From the NCBI RefSeq assembly GCF_021354595.1, contig NZ_JADWYJ010000001.1, positions 907,446 through 971,445 of the forward strand: a DNA stretch of 64,000 nucleotides, read 5' to 3'. A program made the position numbers and the translations under genes. A model generated the notes under the pieces. The model was not told the DNA's origin. It saw only the letters and a program-made list of their open reading frames with translations, and made no database searches. The stretch's first letter is position 1. Each line of letters opens with the position of its first letter. Source of the DNA: Maribellus sp. CM-23. GTDB lineage: Bacteria; Bacteroidota; Bacteroidia; Bacteroidales; Prolixibacteraceae. Below are positions 7,714 to 16,500 of the stretch, in pieces.

Positions 7714-8439
7714 ATGAAAACACTGGTACTGGGAGCAAGTGGCGCAACAGGCAGGCAAGTAGTGGAGCAACTCTTGCTAAAGGGCCGGGAAGTGAAGCTG
7801 GTGGCACGTCCGTTGGCCAGGCTTCCTGAAAGCTGGAACACCAACCACCAGGTCACCATCATCAGGGCCGGTATTTCCGAGGTTTCCGTAGATGAAATGG
7901 CAGAGCTTTTAGGCGACTGTCAGTCGGTAGTTTCCTGCCTCGGGCACAACCTCACGCTCAAAGGCCTGTTTGGGAAACCCCGTAATTTAGTGGCCGGTGC
8001 CGTGGAGTTGGTATGCAGGGCCATCGAAAAAAATGCGCTGCAACATCCGGTTAAAATTGTGTTGATGAATACGACGGGCAACCGAAACAAAGACCTGAAT
8101 GAGAAACAATCAGCGGCAGAAAAACTGGTGATGGCACTTATTCGCATTTTGGTTCCTCCGCAATCCGACAACGAAAAAGCAGCCGGGTTTCTGTTGCAGA
8201 AAGTGGGTAAAAACCATGCCGGCGTTCAGTGGGTGGCTGTTCGTCCCGACACTTTGATCGACGAAGAAAAGGTAAGCGAATACGAACTTTACCCATCGCC
8301 CGTAAGAAGTGCCCTGTTCCGCCCCGGGCAAACAAGCCGCATAAACACCGCTCATTTTATGGCGCGCCTCGTTACCGACAATGACTTGTGGCACAAATGG
8401 AAAGGGCAAATGCCTGTCATCTATAATAAAACACACTAA
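7714..8439 (+). CDS. NAD(P)-binding SDR-like protein (NmrA/atypical SDR)
   Basis: A 241-residue Rossmann-fold protein. The nucleotide-binding glycine motif is at the N-terminus (TLVLGASGATGRQVV), followed by VSCLGHNLTLKG and KIVLMNTTGN, the usual strand pattern of atypical short-chain dehydrogenases and NmrA-like proteins. There is no obvious YxxxK catalytic pair, so it may be a non-catalytic NAD(P) sensor or an epimerase-like reductase. It is followed after 10 bp by the Kunitz-like lipoprotein and may be cotranscribed with it. Confidence 0.85.
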   Translation: MKTLVLGASGATGRQVVEQLLLKGREVKLVARPLARLPESWNTNHQVTIIRAGISEVSVDEMAELLGDCQSVVSCLGHNLTLKGLFGKPRNLVAGAVELVCRAIEKNALQHPVKIVLMNTTGNRNKDLNEKQSAAEKLVMALIRILVPPQSDNEKAAGFLLQKVGKNHAGVQWVAVRPDTLIDEEKVSEYELYPSPVRSALFRPGQTSRINTAHFMARLVTDNDLWHKWKGQMPVIYNKTH

Positions 8440-8449
8440 TACCCACACC

Positions 8450-8788
8450 ATGAACGCAATTACAAAATCCGCAGTCCTTCTGCTTTTACTGTTCTCCTTT
8501 GCCTGTGTATCCATAAAGCTGGTTCCGCGCGAGGAAACAGAAGCACAAGCACCCGCAAAACAAAGCACCGAGAAAAAGGAAAACAGTGCTCCCAAAATCC
8601 GGTGGGTCCCTAAATGCCAGGAATGCCTGGTGGTGCCCAAATCAGGTTTACACCGGGACTTGCGACGGGGATATTACTTCGACCAGGAAGAAATGAGGTG
8701 CAAAGAAATTACCTACTCAACCGGCCCCGGCTGTGTCCCGCCGCCATTTGAGACACTTCAGGAATGCCTCAACTGCTGCGGGCGATAA
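8450..8788 (+). CDS. Lipoprotein with Kunitz/BPTI-like domain
   Basis: A 112-residue protein: lipoprotein signal peptide with the lipid-accepting Cys19 (SFAC), a charged linker to about residue 50, then a 52-residue cysteine-rich domain. Five of the six BPTI cysteines can be aligned: Cys59, Cys84, Cys95, Cys106 and Cys110 for C5, C30, C38, C51 and C55, with the spacings C5-C30 (25) and C51-C55 (4) identical. Other shared positions are Pro63, Gly66, Tyr75-Tyr76-Phe77-Asp78 (BPTI YFYN) and Tyr89. The C14 position is His68, two extra cysteines occur (56, 109), and the P1 position is Arg69. Kunitz domains are serine-protease inhibitors or toxins, mainly animal. A role as an anchored protease inhibitor is inference. 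Confidence 0.7.
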   Translation: MNAITKSAVLLLLLFSFACVSIKLVPREETEAQAPAKQSTEKKENSAPKIRWVPKCQECLVVPKSGLHRDLRRGYYFDQEEMRCKEITYSTGPGCVPPPFETLQECLNCCGR

Positions 8789-8801
8789 ATAGCAACCGAA
8801 A

Positions 8802-9335
8802 ATGAATACCAATTTCGATAACCTGGATTACCTCCAAAATGGCCATCCGAAACAAAAAAGGGCTTACGAGGTGCTCACAAAAAACAGGGTCATGGACATT
8901 CTTTCGTCCTTTGATCCCCTGCTCGTGGGAACCATCCCCATTTGTATCGACATTGAGGACAGCGACCTTGACATTATCTGTTGTTATCAAAACAAAAATG
9001 AGTTTATCAAACTGATCAAGGATGCGTTTTCGGATGCGCAGCATTTTCAGCTAAAAGAAGCCATTCACCAGCAGGAACAAGCAGTGGTGGCCAATTTCCG
9101 GATCGATGATTTTGAGATCGAGATTTTTGGGCAGCAAATCCCCACACGTGAGCAGAATGCCTACCAACACATGCTGATTGAACACCGGCTGCTTTGTGAG
9201 CGGGGTGAAAGCTTCCGGCAAAAGATTGTCGAGCTAAAACAACAGGGATACAAAACAGAACCGGCTTTTGCCCGGATGCTCGGACTCGAAGGAGATCCGT
9301 ACTCCGAATTATTGAACTATTATACCAAATGCTGA
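8802..9335 (+). CDS. DUF4269 nucleotidyltransferase-like protein
   Basis: A 177-residue protein of the DUF4269 family. The centre resembles a minimal nucleotidyltransferase fold: VGTIPICIDIEDSDLDIIC (acidic residues on adjacent strands), then DDFEIEIFGQ as the third acidic strand and QHMLIEHRLL. The usual GSxxxGxxxSDID signature is degenerate, as in other members. The role is unknown. It starts 13 bp after the Kunitz-like lipoprotein stop on the same strand. Confidence 0.83.
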   Translation: MNTNFDNLDYLQNGHPKQKRAYEVLTKNRVMDILSSFDPLLVGTIPICIDIEDSDLDIICCYQNKNEFIKLIKDAFSDAQHFQLKEAIHQQEQAVVANFRIDDFEIEIFGQQIPTREQNAYQHMLIEHRLLCERGESFRQKIVELKQQGYKTEPAFARMLGLEGDPYSELLNYYTKC

Positions 9336-9386
9336 GTTTGGAATAGCAATTGTAACAAGTAAACGTTGTAACAAGCAAAATATCCT

Positions 9387-9875
9387 ATGAGAAAATTACA
9401 TTTTATTACAGTTGGATTTCTGCTGATCGGTTTTCTTTCGTTTGGACAAAACACAAATTCGGTAGAAATCTTTAATGGCCGGGGTGAACTCAATCATTCG
9501 CAAAAAATACTGGACTTGAGCCATCAAAACTTAACGGAAATTCCGGCAAGCGCATTAAACCCGGAAATTGAGACTTTAATATTAGACAATAATAAGTTGA
9601 CAAAACTGCCCTCGTGGATTGGACAACTGAAAAAGTTGAAAATCCTTTCGTTAAGAAACAACCATTTCAAACAACTGGATTTTGAAATCAATAACTGCGA
9701 AAATCTGGAACAACTGTACCTTAGCGGGAACAAAGAGCTTTCCAATATTTCGGCTATAAACAGCACCTCAAAACTTAAACTAATTGATGTAACAGACACA
9801 AAAATTAATAGCCTACCCGCCGGCATTCAAATGATGGATAACCTGTTCTATTTCAAATACACAAAGGCAGAATGA
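9387..9875 (+). CDS. Secreted leucine-rich repeat protein
   Basis: A 162-residue protein with a signal peptide (cleavage after LSFGQ) and about five leucine-rich repeats of about 23 residues from residue 35: LDLSHQNLTEIP, LILDNNKLTKLP, LSLRNNHFKQL, LYLSGNKELSNI, and IDVTDTKINSLP. LRRs mediate protein binding. There is no sorting domain or lipobox. The reading frame stays open for about 24 codons past the TGA at 9873 and then meets a second TGA, so a longer ancestral C-terminus is possible. Confidence 0.85.
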   Translation: MRKLHFITVGFLLIGFLSFGQNTNSVEIFNGRGELNHSQKILDLSHQNLTEIPASALNPEIETLILDNNKLTKLPSWIGQLKKLKILSLRNNHFKQLDFEINNCENLEQLYLSGNKELSNISAINSTSKLKLIDVTDTKINSLPAGIQMMDNLFYFKYTKAE

Positions 9876-9991
9876 AACGAGCATGAATTTCAACTTGTCA
9901 AATTCACAAAAGGAAATGTTTATCGTCAGCTGGCGGACATGCGAGTAAAATCCATCGGTTGACGAACCTATGAATACATACTTTTAAACTT

Positions 9992-11095
9992 ATGAAAAGA
10001 TCGTTATTGTCTCTATTGGGCATTCTATTCACCCTTGGCGTTTTTAGCCAGACCTCCAAACCTGTAAAGGGATTTTCGGGTGCATTGGAGTCTGCCACTC
10101 CCGAACAAAGTCAACTGATTGTCGACAATATGCTTCCCTTTCCTGATAAAACACAGCTGGCCATCGCGTTGATTCAGAGCGACAGCGTTCTTTTCACCGG
10201 TATCGAACAGCTGAATGACACCTTGCACCCAACTGATAATTCGCTAAGTATTTTTGAGATCGGTTCCATCAGCAAAGTGTTTACAGCTACCCTGCTGGCC
10301 AACCTGGTGATCAACGAAACGCTTGGATTAGACGACCGTATAAACTGCTGTATCGATATTCCGCTCCATCCCCGCGACACTTTCACCTTGCAACAACTCG
10401 CCAATCATACTTCGGGGCTGCCCCGACTGCCGGTGAATCTGAATCTGGGAGCTGTTGATTTCCGGAATCCGTACCGAAATTATTCGGAAGACGACCTGCT
10501 TTACTACCTCACCCACGACACTACTTCCCGCGAATGGCCGGGAAAAAAGTATGAATACTCCAACCTCGGAACAGGATTGCTGGCCTATCTGCTGGCACAA
10601 AAAGAAGGGTCGGATTACGAAACAATGCTACGCAACTACATTTTTAAAAAGTATGTGATGAATTATTCCACCACCATCCGGGAGGAACTTACAGCAGATC
10701 TGGTACCGGGCCTTGATGCCGGGGGGCAAGTAACGCCCAACTGGGATTTCAACATTCTGGCAGGTGCGGGCGGCATACTCTCGAACGTGAGTGACCTCTC
10801 AAAATTTGCGCAGGCCCAGTTCGATCCGGCCAATACAGAGCTGGCTTTAGCCCGGCAAACGACCTTTGAGGTAAACGCGCGAATGAACATTGGGCTGGGG
10901 TGGCATATCCTGAAATCCGAAGACGGAAGGACCTGGCACTGGCACAACGGCGGAACGCTTGGCTACACTTCGTCCATGGCCGTTGACATCGAAAACAAAA
11001 CGGCGGTTGTTATTCTGTCCAATGTATCGGCTTTTCACCCCAAAAGGCAAAGGATTGATGAGCTGTGTTTTGGGCTGCTAAAAACTTTGAAGTAG
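9992..11095 (+). CDS. Serine hydrolase, class C beta-lactamase family
   Basis: A 367-residue exported enzyme (signal peptide ending GVFSQ). It carries the beta-lactamase/DD-peptidase triad motifs: SxxK in EIGSISKVFT, YxN in YEYSNLGTGLLAYL, and the HxG/KTG equivalent in WHNGGTLGYTSS. Members include esterases, DD-carboxypeptidases, D-aminopeptidases and true class C beta-lactamases. The exact substrate cannot be read from the sequence. It is convergent with the thioredoxin-like gene, with only 17 bp between them. Confidence 0.9.
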   Translation: MKRSLLSLLGILFTLGVFSQTSKPVKGFSGALESATPEQSQLIVDNMLPFPDKTQLAIALIQSDSVLFTGIEQLNDTLHPTDNSLSIFEIGSISKVFTATLLANLVINETLGLDDRINCCIDIPLHPRDTFTLQQLANHTSGLPRLPVNLNLGAVDFRNPYRNYSEDDLLYYLTHDTTSREWPGKKYEYSNLGTGLLAYLLAQKEGSDYETMLRNYIFKKYVMNYSTTIREELTADLVPGLDAGGQVTPNWDFNILAGAGGILSNVSDLSKFAQAQFDPANTELALARQTTFEVNARMNIGLGWHILKSEDGRTWHWHNGGTLGYTSSMAVDIENKTAVVILSNVSAFHPKRQRIDELCFGLLKTLK

Positions 11096-11112
11096 AAAAA
11101 GAAAACGGAGTT

Positions 11113-11442
11113 TTACTCAAACATCAGCTCGTAAGGCCGGGCAATGGCTTCCTGTAATTCCCCCACCCCCACATTGCGGCTTTTGCGAATGTATTCGCGG
11201 CCGTCAAAAAACACCAGAATAGTGGGTGCCGTAAACACCTGGTTTTGGGCCGCCACTTCGGGCAATACTTCTGATTTTATGTACGCCAGTTTAATTTGAG
11301 GAAATTCGGCACTTACCATAGCCTCCACCTTTGGTTTGAGCACTTTGCAAACACTGCATGCTTCGGTAGAAAAATAAGCGAGCAGGGCCGCTTCTTCCTT
11401 TAGTTGATTGAATTCTTCAAGCGATTTTACTTCGGTAAACAT
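11113..11442 (-). CDS. Thioredoxin-fold protein (CSVC active site)
   Basis: A 109-residue cytoplasmic thioredoxin-like protein. The redox motif is CSVC in STEACSVCKVLKPKVE, and the cis-proline region is FTAPTILVFFDG. The replacement of WCGPC by ACSVC sets it apart from housekeeping thioredoxin. It is the last gene of a tight minus-strand run (CoA-binding protein 2 bp upstream, ispF, porV). Confidence 0.88.
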   Translation of the reverse strand: MFTEVKSLEEFNQLKEEAALLAYFSTEACSVCKVLKPKVEAMVSAEFPQIKLAYIKSEVLPEVAAQNQVFTAPTILVFFDGREYIRKSRNVGVGELQEAIARPYELMFE

Positions 11443-11444
11443 GA

Positions 11445-11810
11445 TCAGTAATTTCCGATGCTTAACATTACCAGCGTACAGGCTTCCACAGCCTCAATAT
11501 CGTTTTCCTCCAGCAGGGCGCTAAAGGTTTCGTTCTCGGTTCCGGGGTTAAAGATCACCCGTTGTGGCTTCATCTCCAGAATTTGTGAATAATATTCCGG
11601 CTGTCTTTGCGGCCCCACATACATGGAAACGGTATGCACTTTGTCTTCCGGAAAGGCGGTGGCGATCTTTACATCCTCCACCCTTCCTTCGCGTTTGGCC
11701 AGCGCCAGCACCTCGTGGTTGTGGCTGCGCAAACTACGAATCGCCCGGTTCGAATAACGCTCCGGGTTTTCGCTCGCACCAATTATCAAGGTCTTTTTGG
11801 AATTGCTCAT
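11445..11810 (-). CDS. CoA-binding domain protein (YccU-like)
   Basis: A 121-residue protein with the CoA_binding Rossmann fold: TLIIGASENPERYSNRA, then HEVLALAKREG, TVSMYVGPQRQPEYY, and RVIFNPGTENETF. Such single-domain proteins bind CoA or NAD and have no established function. The ATG at 11810 overlaps the ispF stop (ATGA), so translation is coupled to ispF. An upstream extension into ispF is rejected. Confidence 0.88.
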   Translation of the reverse strand: MSNSKKTLIIGASENPERYSNRAIRSLRSHNHEVLALAKREGRVEDVKIATAFPEDKVHTVSMYVGPQRQPEYYSQILEMKPQRVIFNPGTENETFSALLEENDIEAVEACTLVMLSIGNY

Positions 11811-12286
11811 GCCTTTTGCAATAAAACTACTGCGGTTACTGAAATGCCCTCTTCGCGGCCTTCGAACCCGAGCGTTTCGGTAGTGGTCGCTTTTACCGAC
11901 AAACAATCCACATCAATTCCCAGCACATCGGCCATGGTTTGTTCCATTTGCGGAATGTAGGGCTTTAATTTGGGTTGTTGTGCACTGATGGACGCATCGA
12001 TGTTAACGATCGAATAGCCTTTCTCTTTTACCAAGTCATAAGAGCGGGCCAGCAGAATCTTACTGTCAATGTCTTTATACTCGGCTGCGGTATCCGGGAA
12101 ATTGGTACCGATATCGCGCAGTTTTAAGGCCCCCAGCATGGCATCGCAAATGGCATGTATCACCACATCGCCATCGGAATGGGCTACCGTTCCTTTGTGA
12201 TGCGGAATTAAAATACCGCCCAACCAGAGGCTTTCCCCCTCGGCCAGACGGTGTACATCATATCCTACTCCAATACGGAAATTCAT
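11807..12286 (-). CDS. ispF: 2-C-methyl-D-erythritol 2,4-cyclodiphosphate synthase
   Basis: A 159-residue IspF that cyclises CDP-ME 2-phosphate in the MEP isoprenoid pathway. Zinc ligands Asp10, His12 (GYDVHRL) and His44 are in the expected places; AHSDGDVVIHAICDA, DIGTNFPDT and KATTTETLGFEGREEGI are family signatures. Length is normal. It overlaps porV upstream by 1 nt and the CoA-binding gene by 4 nt, so it is embedded in the type IX secretion run. Other MEP genes are not in the window. Confidence 0.97.
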   Translation of the reverse strand: MNFRIGVGYDVHRLAEGESLWLGGILIPHHKGTVAHSDGDVVIHAICDAMLGALKLRDIGTNFPDTAAEYKDIDSKILLARSYDLVKEKGYSIVNIDASISAQQPKLKPYIPQMEQTMADVLGIDVDCLSVKATTTETLGFEGREEGISVTAVVLLQKA

Positions 12287-13461
12287 TATCGCTGATTGCT
12301 AAATGCGTCGATGTCGAACGACAACGAGAACCGCAGTGTATTTTCAAGTGGATGGTTTCGCTGCGTAGGCAGAAGGTAAGAAAAATCGAGCGCAAAAACG
12401 TTCATTTTCAAACCCGCACCGGCAGTCAGGTATTTACGGTTTCCTTTAAATTCGTTTTCGTAGAAATAACCGGCACGAAGCGCAAACTGTTTGTTGTACC
12501 AGTATTCAACACCTACCGACCAGGCAATTTCCTGAAACTCTTCTTTCATACCCCCGGGTGCATCGCCAAAGGATTTGAAAATCCCTTCAATCACCCCAAT
12601 ATCCGAATTAATACCACCGGCCCAGATCACATCATCTTCGCCGTAAGCAGTAGAATCGACCGGAGGTGTCGGAACCAGTAATTTATTGGCTTCCACCGAA
12701 AAAGAGAATGAGTTGTAATTATCCAGCTCCATGGTGTAAGAAGCTCCCAACTTCAAAGTGGTTGGTATAAAGTCTTTTATTTCACCATCGGTATAGGAAA
12801 TTTTGGAACCGATATTCTGGATATTGACACCAGCCGAGAAAGAATTATTCTTCCGGCTTCTTCTGAACTCGTTGTAATAATAAAAAGCAACGTCGGCAGC
12901 ATAAGAACTACCGGGATAGGTAGGTACGCCGTTTACATCCTGTCCGGCAGTGAGGTCGGAGCGAATGTAGCGAACAGCAACCGATCCGGAGAAAACATCC
13001 GAAAGTTTTCGCGAATAAGCCAGGTCAATGGCAAATTCATTCGGGCTTTGCTGACTAATAATCTCTGCCTGCTCGCTGGTGAAAGTGATGTCACCCAAAG
13101 CAAAGTAACGCAACGATGCACTTACCGCCTGAATATCATCCAATTTTTTATAACCCGACAAATAAGCCAGATTTATGTCGTCAACCAGGTTGCGAAGCCA
13201 GGGTGAATACGAAAGCCCCACACCCATTTCGCTTTCCATAAATACATATTTTGCGGGGTTCCAGTGCTGTGATGTCACATCGGCAGAAGTACCAACCCCC
13301 ACATCACCCATACCACCTGCTCTCGAATCAGGAGTAATTCCTAAAAAAGGAACACCGGTAGTAATGGTATTCGCACCCGATAAGGTACCCTGCGCTTTTA
13401 CGTTTTCAACCGTGATGAAAACCAGCGCCAACACAACAAAAAGACGGAAAAATTTAATCAT
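12286..13461 (-). CDS. porV: Type IX secretion outer membrane protein PorV
   Basis: A 391-residue outer membrane beta-barrel of the FadL-like PorV/LptO family. It has a signal peptide, then the PorV signature TGVPFLGITPDSRAGGMGD, HWNPAKYVFMESE, and a C-terminal LDFSYLLPTQRNHPLENTLR. PorV shuttles type IX cargo from the translocon to the attachment complex with PorU. It lies directly downstream of porU with its own likely -7 element at 13484-13491. ispF follows with a 1-nt overlap. Confidence 0.95.
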   Translation of the reverse strand: MIKFFRLFVVLALVFITVENVKAQGTLSGANTITTGVPFLGITPDSRAGGMGDVGVGTSADVTSQHWNPAKYVFMESEMGVGLSYSPWLRNLVDDINLAYLSGYKKLDDIQAVSASLRYFALGDITFTSEQAEIISQQSPNEFAIDLAYSRKLSDVFSGSVAVRYIRSDLTAGQDVNGVPTYPGSSYAADVAFYYYNEFRRSRKNNSFSAGVNIQNIGSKISYTDGEIKDFIPTTLKLGASYTMELDNYNSFSFSVEANKLLVPTPPVDSTAYGEDDVIWAGGINSDIGVIEGIFKSFGDAPGGMKEEFQEIAWSVGVEYWYNKQFALRAGYFYENEFKGNRKYLTAGAGLKMNVFALDFSYLLPTQRNHPLENTLRFSLSFDIDAFSNQR

Positions 13462-13483
13462 AATCTATCTAAAATTGAGCGTG

Positions 13484-13491
13484 CAAAGATA
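13484..13491 (-). promoter_or_regulatory. Putative Bacteroidetes -7 element for porV
   Basis: On the minus strand TATCTTTG matches the Bacteroidetes -7 consensus TAnnTTTG and lies 22 bp upstream of the porV ATG. No clear -33 TTTG is seen at the preferred 19-21 bp spacing, so this is moderate evidence for separate transcription of porV. Confidence 0.45.
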
Positions 13492-13569
13492 AAACATTTG
13501 TCTTTGCAACCATATTTCATACATAAGTGAACGGAACATTTCCCCAAAAATTTTACCTGCCTGAAAAAA

Positions 13570-16500
13570 TTATTGAGCAATAATCATTTTACCTGATTTT
13601 GAAGAAATTATTCCATCAGCGTTTTGCACGATGGCACGGTACACATAAACACCCGGTGTTGCCGCAATCCGCGACTCGGCAATGTCCCAGCGAACAGGGT
13701 TGGTAGTGTTACCGTTTGATCCCACAGTGGTTTGAAAACGATCTACCGATCGCCCGTTTTTATCGTACACATCAAAAATAACATCCAAAGTGGCACCGGG
13801 CTGGTTGTGCTTCAGCACAAAATAGGTATAATCCGAAAGCGGATTCGGATAATTAGTGATTTCAGTGATCTCCAGTTCGTTGGTAACTTCAAACTCTATT
13901 TCCTTTTCGGAAGAATTATTGGCCACATCCCACACTTTTAAACGCAGCGTGTGCTTTCCTACCGACAAACCCGACAGGGGAAAAGCTAAGGTTCCGCTGG
14001 TGTGATCGTCGGTGTTGGCCTTGTAATAGGCATTCAATACATATACTTTGGAGTAATCTCCGTCAATCACTGCAGTAATATCATGTCCGATACCGGTTCC
14101 CACCGTGTTAATACCGTTATCATCTGACAAATTCGCCATCAGGGTTGGGTTTTTACTGGTTTTATCGCCCGACTCAAAATCGGGAGAATCCAGGAACAGA
14201 TCGATTTCCGGTCCCTGGTTGTCAGTGATATCAGAGCCTGCGCCGCCAATATTAAAATTATCAAAAGCTCCGTGCGCATCTTCCAAGCCATTATCGGCAT
14301 AGTACATTATTTTTCCTTCTCCCAAACTGTATGAAATATCTTTGGGAACCACAAAACTAAACGTGAATGCCCCGTTTTTCACACTCGACTCACCTTTGTA
14401 AATAATGTTCTCACGCACTTTAAATTTCATCGGAGTTTCCCCGCCGTTGCCAAGTGTTTCCATTACCACTTGCTTGTCGAAAACCGTTGGGATCATATTA
14501 CCGTTGAAGTCATCCAACTTATTTCCGAAAGCATCGGCTACATAACCTTCTATGGTCACCTTTTGCAGGGCACCTATCGTTTCTTTTTCGCCATTGGCAT
14601 CCTGCTGGTTTATTTTACTGGTAACAATCCTGTATTTTGGAAACGAAAGCCTCAGCGCCGGGTCGGCCAGCAAGGAAAAGTTTCGTTTGTTAGTTGAATC
14701 TCCGATGTTTGTTTTTGCCAAACGCATCACATCCCCCATGCGGTAGTGTTCGCCATTTGCATCGTTTTTAAAAATGTAACTGTAGAAACTTTTGCTAAGC
14801 TTAAAGTTGGCATTGGCAAAAACTACGCGGGTTGTAGAGAAAAGTCCGATTCCTCCGCCGTTTGGATTCAGCAAAATGTATTCTCCGGCCGATGTTTCAT
14901 CTCCGTCAAAGCGGCTGAATTCGCAGGTTGCCGTCACAAAAATCGGCATACGCGCTGTATTCGACCATGCGTTGATTTCACTGATGTCCAAAACACGTTC
15001 TTTCGCCAGGTAACGTTCACTGGCATGTCCAATGTAGTTCAAGATCAGCACACCATCCTTTACCCGTTCGCCAATCGCTGCATTTACTTCGGGATAGCTT
15101 TCTCCGGCCGGTGTTACCTGCTGAACATACGCATCCAGGTATACTTTGTCGCTGAGAAGCGCTTTGTTGTTTTTATTTACCGAATCAGCCAGTTCCTCCG
15201 ACTGCCGCATGTGGAGCCCTGAATCTTCATCATCGCCTATAAATGTGATCACACTTCGCCAGCTTCCCAATGCTTCAGGTTCGTGGTAACGTTTGATCTT
15301 ATCCACCACCGACTGTGCCTCGTAAGCTGTGGCAACAGGCAGCCGGCCTATTCCCAGATCGATAGCGCCTTTGAAAACCGTTTCGCCGGCATCGAGCAAA
15401 ACAAAATAATCATCGGTAACAAACGAGGCAGTCGGCAACAACGAATTAACCGATTGAAAAGTAGGGATGAAGTTATTGCTTTCTGAATGGATGCCTTTGT
15501 TATCGTAGCTGCCATCACCTACTAGCAATACATATTTTAAAGTATTTCCCCGGTCATACATCATTTTAATAAAGTTCCGTATTCCGGTGGCATCCTTACT
15601 TCCGGAGCTAAACTCGTTGTATATTTTATCAGCCTCCACTACCTCCACGCTCATTCCACTGTAGGCGCGATGGAAATTGGCTAGTTCGTTGGCTGCGTCT
15701 TTAAATGCCGGATGTGTAATAATCACGTATTCCGGGGTACTCAGCGCATGCAGATTTTGATTTTCAACTTCCCCCACCAACTCCGGTTCATTAAAAGTAC
15801 CGTTTGTATTAAACACCACGTACTCACGCAATTCGTCGGCCGGACGTTTGGCCGTTAAAGTACTGCCGCTTAATTCGGCCGGCACTTCTTTTACATTATT
15901 AATATCGGTAACATCCAGCAAACGGGTGGAAGCCCCGGCTCCTTCAATGGTAAACTGAACAATGTTTCCCAAGCCAACCGACAAGGCATCTCTGAAAAAC
16001 AACGGACTTGCGCCTGCTTTTAGCTTTTGTCGGTAGTTTAGTTCCAGGTGATCAATCCAGGCGGAAGCACTTACGTTGGAGGCGCTATAATTTAAAGATA
16101 CTATCCATTCATTTCCTGCTGGCGAAAACGGAAACCGACGATCTCGAAGATCGGCATACAAACCATTGTCATCATCGGTGTTAACCAAACTAAAGCCTAC
16201 AGCTCCCAGATCCGTGCTGTTAACCGAGGTTATCATAGACGAAGTACGGTAACTTCTGGCGGCAGCGGTCACCAACAAACTTGCCTCTGCGTTTTCATCC
16301 ACATCCGAAACGTTGAACGTAAAATTCCGGGTATTTCCGGAGCCAAATTTTTGTCCGAACCACCGTTTACCCGACCCCCGTGGCAATAGATTGTACGTGT
16401 CACTTTCCTGTAAACCATAAGCACTAAACGCAGTAGTTGTGTGGGTAACTGGCTCTTCCTCTTCGGGAAGAACTTCTACCTGCTTTTGCTCCGGCGCATT

